DNA of 17,182 nucleotides from positions 1 to 17,182 of the forward strand of contig DVJH01000051.1 of NCBI GenBank assembly GCA_018710795.1, in the 5' to 3' direction. Below are positions 14,522 to 17,182 of this stretch, piece by piece. The position numbers and the translations under genes were made by a program. The DNA is from Candidatus Galligastranaerophilus gallistercoris. Lineage in GTDB: Bacteria > Cyanobacteriota > Vampirovibrionia > Gastranaerophilales > Gastranaerophilaceae. The notes under the pieces were generated by a model. It was not told the origin of the DNA, did not search any database, and was given only the letters and a program-made list of their open reading frames with translations. Positions within the stretch are counted from its first letter, which is position 1; each line of letters begins with the position of its first letter.

Positions 14522-15684
14522 TGTTTATCGACATAGATTGTGCGCAGGAGAAAAAATATAATCAAAATACCTACGGCGATTATTTTTTATCAAAAAGATA
14601 CCCCGATAAAGGCGAATTGATTGCCGTTTTATCGGACGGGCTCGGAAGCGGAATTAAAGCAAATATTCTTGCGACAATGACTGCGACCATGCTCTTAAAA
14701 TTTGTTGAAGCGGGAACCAATATAAAAACCGCCTGCGAAGTTATAATGAACAGTCTGCCCGTTTGTCAGGTAAGAAAAATAAGCTATTCAACATTTTCTG
14801 CCGTACATTGCAATGAAGACGGAGAAGTTAAAATTGTGGAAGAAGGCAACCCGCAATTTATATATATAAGCGACGGTAAAGTCATCGAACCCGAATTTAA
14901 AGTTATTGATTCCGATACTTTTAAAAACAGGCATATGCACGTTTATAAATTAAATTTAAAACTCGGCGACAGATTAATTTTTTGTTCGGACGGAGTTACA
15001 CAGGCGGGGCTCGGGAGCAGCAATTTAAAACTGGGCTTAAGAAGACAGGGGCTGATTGAATATCTTCTTGAAAAAATTAAAGAAAACCCCGATATTTCAA
15101 GCAGCGACCTTGCAAAATTTGTCGTAAGGGTTGCCGTTAACACAGAACCCGACAGAAAACCCAAAGATGATACGTCCTGCGCCGTTATATATTACAGAAA
15201 CCCGAGATACGCCCTTATCTTTACGGGTCCTCCCTATCATCAGGAAAAAGATAACGAATATGCAAACGAATTTATAAATTCAAAATCTAAAAAAGCGATA
15301 GCCGGAGGCACAACGGCAAATTTAATCTCAAGAGAACTGAATATTCCGATTAAATGCAATGTTGCAAAAAGTGCGGGAAAATTGCCCGCAGTATCTTATA
15401 TGGAAGGAATTGACCTTGTAACGGAAGGAATTTTAACTCTGACAAGAACCGTTGAATATCTGGAAAACGGCTTTCACGGCAAAGAAAAAGATGCGGCATA
15501 TGAATTAATGCAATTTTTATTAAGCAGTGATTGCATTGAATTTATGGTTGGTGCAAAATTAAATCAGGCACATTACGATCCTAATCTGCCGATTGAAATT
15601 GAAATCAGAAAAAACATAATCAAAAAAATGGCAAAGATTTTGGAAGACAAGTATATTAAAAAAGTAACCGTACGTTATATATAA
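14521..15684 (+). CDS. SpoIIE/PP2C-family serine phosphatase linked to hydrogenase
   Basis: Residues about 1-228 are a SpoIIE-type PP2C phosphatase. The metal-binding motifs are VLSDGLGSG (D39), the second SDG at D157 (LIFCSDGVTQAG) and DDTSCAVI (D216, D217), with the typical FSAVHCNEDGEVKIVEEGNP strand pair between. Residues about 229-387 form an extra C-terminal domain I cannot name; it contains FTGPPYHQEKD and AGGTTANLISREL and could bind a partner or ligand. The enzyme should dephosphorylate phospho-Ser/Thr proteins, possibly an anti-sigma-factor antagonist, but none is encoded here. It is translationally coupled to the sensory hydrogenase homologue by a one-base overlap, with GGAG ten bases before its ATG. 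The domain order and neighbour strongly suggest that it is the output of that sensor. Confidence 0.9.
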   Translation: MFIDIDCAQEKKYNQNTYGDYFLSKRYPDKGELIAVLSDGLGSGIKANILATMTATMLLKFVEAGTNIKTACEVIMNSLPVCQVRKISYSTFSAVHCNEDGEVKIVEEGNPQFIYISDGKVIEPEFKVIDSDTFKNRHMHVYKLNLKLGDRLIFCSDGVTQAGLGSSNLKLGLRRQGLIEYLLEKIKENPDISSSDLAKFVVRVAVNTEPDRKPKDDTSCAVIYYRNPRYALIFTGPPYHQEKDNEYANEFINSKSKKAIAGGTTANLISRELNIPIKCNVAKSAGKLPAVSYMEGIDLVTEGILTLTRTVEYLENGFHGKEKDAAYELMQFLLSSDCIEFMVGAKLNQAHYDPNLPIEIEIRKNIIKKMAKILEDKYIKKVTVRYI

Positions 15685-15693
15685 GGAGAAAAA

Positions 15694-15951
15694 ATGAATA
15701 CAATCACGGTAAAAATTTGTATGGGTACAACCTGTTTTGTAATGGGTGCTTCAAGCTTGCAGGAATTAACCGATATAATTCCTTCCAGATACGGAGAAAA
15801 AGTTGAAGTTCAGGGGGTGCCGTGCCTTGAATTTTGCAACGCAAGCACGGAAGCAAGAGCTCCTTATGTTACGGTTGATGATAAAGTCGTAATGAATGCT
15901 ACGGTGGAAAAAGTAATAGAAGAAATTGAAAGAAAACTAAACAATGGATAA
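15694..15951 (+). CDS. Second thioredoxin-like [2Fe-2S] ferredoxin
   Basis: The 85-residue protein has C9-x4-C14 (CMGTTC) and C44-x3-C48 (CLEFC), the [2Fe-2S] ligand set of the NuoE/HydC C-terminal domain. A strong AAGGAG (15683-15688) overlaps the stop of the phosphatase gene. Its own last eight bases overlap the start of the group B hydrogenase gene, so it is probably that enzyme's electron carrier or small subunit. It differs clearly from the first small ferredoxin in this operon (different residues around both cysteine pairs), so the two are not a recent duplication. Confidence 0.9.
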   Translation: MNTITVKICMGTTCFVMGASSLQELTDIIPSRYGEKVEVQGVPCLEFCNASTEARAPYVTVDDKVVMNATVEKVIEEIERKLNNG

Positions 15952-17182
15952 AAATAATCAGGCAGCACACTTAAAAAAAGAAATTTTAATTAAAACCATA
16001 AAAGCTTTTTTATCGGATGATTTTCCCGAAAATACAAGGCTTATTCCTTTTGATATGCGCCCTAAAGGTTCCGAAGTTCCTTACAGGTGCTGTATATATA
16101 AAGAAAGAGAAATTTTAAGGAACAGAATTATAGCAACTTTAGGCTTTCCGATGGAAGGCGCCGATGAGAGGGTTTTATTATCCGATTACGCTAAAGAAGC
16201 GCAAAAAAGAGAAAAGCCCGATGAACACACTCTGACCGTTTTGGAATCGGCCTGCAAAGGGTGCGTTCCGAACAGAATATTCGTAACGGATTTATGCCAA
16301 GGGTGCGTTGCAAGACCTTGCCTTGAAAATTGTAAATTCGGCGCAATTACGATTGTTAACGGAAAATCTCAAATTGACAGTTCAAAATGCAAAAACTGTA
16401 CAAAATGCATGCAGGTATGCCCCTACCATGCGATAGTAAAAATTATTGTTCCTTGTGAAAACGCATGTCCTGTTGATGCTATTTCAAAAGATGAACAGGG
16501 CCATGCAAGAATCGATTTTGACAAATGTATAACCTGCGGCAAATGTGTTGCAAGCTGCCCGTTCGGCGCAATCCATGAAAAAAGCCAGATAATAGACATT
16601 TTAACCAAAATTAAACAGGGTAAAAAGGTTGTAGCGATGATGGCGCCTTCGGTTGCAGGGCAATTACCATGCAATATTTATCAATTAAAAACCGGTCTTT
16701 TAAAATGCGGTTTTTATGATGTGTTTGAAGTTGCGCAAGGAGCGGATATTACGGCAACAAACGAAGCAAAAGAATTTATCGAAAGAACGGAAAAGGGCGA
16801 TAAATTTATGACGACATCCTGCTGTGCGGGGTATAATAACCTTGTAGATAAGCACTTAAATGAAATTAAACCCTTCAGATCCGATACCAAAACGCCTTTA
16901 TATTATACGGCTGAAATCGTAAAACAAAAATACCCCGATGCAATAAGCGTTTTTGTGTCTCCCTGCGTTGCCAAAAAAAGCGAAGCTCTGAAAAATGAAA
17001 ATATTGATTATGTGATGAATTATGAAGAGCTGGGAGCGCTTTTTGTAGCAAATAAAATTGAAGTCTCGGAACTTGAAGAAACCAAATTTGAAATTGAAGC
17101 TTCAAAAGAGGGGAGAAATTTCGGAATTCTGGGCGGCGTTGCAAAATCGGTTGAAGCCGCAAATCAAAATAAAGTTGAAATT
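15944..17182 (+). CDS. Group B [FeFe] hydrogenase, N-terminal 413 residues (cut by window edge)
   Basis: The frame is open from ATG 15944 to the last base. The N-terminus has PYRCCIYKEREI, a mark of group B enzymes as I recall them, and no [2Fe-2S] ferredoxin domain. Three ferredoxin-type cysteine sets follow: C118/121/126/130, C149/152/155/159 and C195/198/201/205, plus extra pairs C104/C107 and C171/C175. The catalytic part shows L1 TSCCAGY (shuttle C293, ligand C294) and L2 SPCVAKKSEA (C341); L3 lies beyond the window. The shuttle cysteine is retained, so the enzyme should be catalytic, unlike the sensory homologue. It overlaps the preceding ferredoxin gene by eight bases and has no good ribosome binding site, so it depends on coupling. 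The physiological electron partner of group B enzymes is poorly known; the adjoining [2Fe-2S] protein is a candidate. Confidence 0.93.
   Translation, partial: MDKNNQAAHLKKEILIKTIKAFLSDDFPENTRLIPFDMRPKGSEVPYRCCIYKEREILRNRIIATLGFPMEGADERVLLSDYAKEAQKREKPDEHTLTVLESACKGCVPNRIFVTDLCQGCVARPCLENCKFGAITIVNGKSQIDSSKCKNCTKCMQVCPYHAIVKIIVPCENACPVDAISKDEQGHARIDFDKCITCGKCVASCPFGAIHEKSQIIDILTKIKQGKKVVAMMAPSVAGQLPCNIYQLKTGLLKCGFYDVFEVAQGADITATNEAKEFIERTEKGDKFMTTSCCAGYNNLVDKHLNEIKPFRSDTKTPLYYTAEIVKQKYPDAISVFVSPCVAKKSEALKNENIDYVMNYEELGALFVANKIEVSELEETKFEIEASKEGRNFGILGGVAKSVEAANQNKVEI

Noticed and set aside
1..17182. Mobile element, CRISPR or tRNA-associated integration
   Set aside because: No transposase, integrase, spaced repeat array, tRNA or terminal repeats were seen, and base composition looks even across the window.

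Overview
The window is AT-rich bacterial DNA from an anaerobe with a large [FeFe]-hydrogen metabolism. No rRNA, tRNA, CRISPR array, insertion sequence or integrase is visible. The repeat protein at 2691-3554 and the cyanobacteria-like wording of the EF-G N-terminus remind me of non-photosynthetic gut relatives of Cyanobacteria (Melainabacteria/Gastranaerophilales type). This is an impression, not a proof; Firmicutes-like anaerobes carry similar hydrogenase clusters.

Left part (1-6811): the start of fusA (EF-G) on the minus strand; hydG, the radical-SAM tyrosine lyase that makes CO and cyanide for the H-cluster, with its own terminator; a short DtxR/MntR-family metal regulator on the plus strand; then a 250-base gap that is not empty. 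That gap holds a near-consensus promoter, a DtxR-like palindrome placed over it, and an intrinsic terminator about 85 bases downstream, so it predicts a small metal-regulated RNA. A secreted or anchored protein with three LERLEKKVFG-type repeats, mutS2, and a leader-less Zn-phospholipase-C/Het-C-like protein follow.

Middle (6808-12418, minus strand): a stand-alone protein of six Clp_N repeats with no ATPase, then the operon hydC-hydB-hydA. These three genes encode a trimeric, probably electron-bifurcating [FeFe] hydrogenase: HydA carries the H-cluster, HydB is the FMN/NAD(H) subunit, and HydC is a NuoE-like [2Fe-2S] subunit.

Right part (12553-17182, plus strand): a divergently transcribed operon starting from a 134-base shared promoter region. 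It encodes a small thioredoxin-like [2Fe-2S] protein, a group C (sensory) [FeFe]-hydrogenase homologue with a Fes domain and PAS domain, a SpoIIE/PP2C-type phosphatase with an extra C-terminal domain, a second small [2Fe-2S] protein, and a group B [FeFe] hydrogenase cut by the window end. The genes overlap or lie within 10 bases of each other. The likely logic is that the sensory protein reads H2 or redox state and passes it to the phosphatase, which tunes hydrogenase expression or use; HydG matures the H-clusters. HydE and HydF are not in this window.
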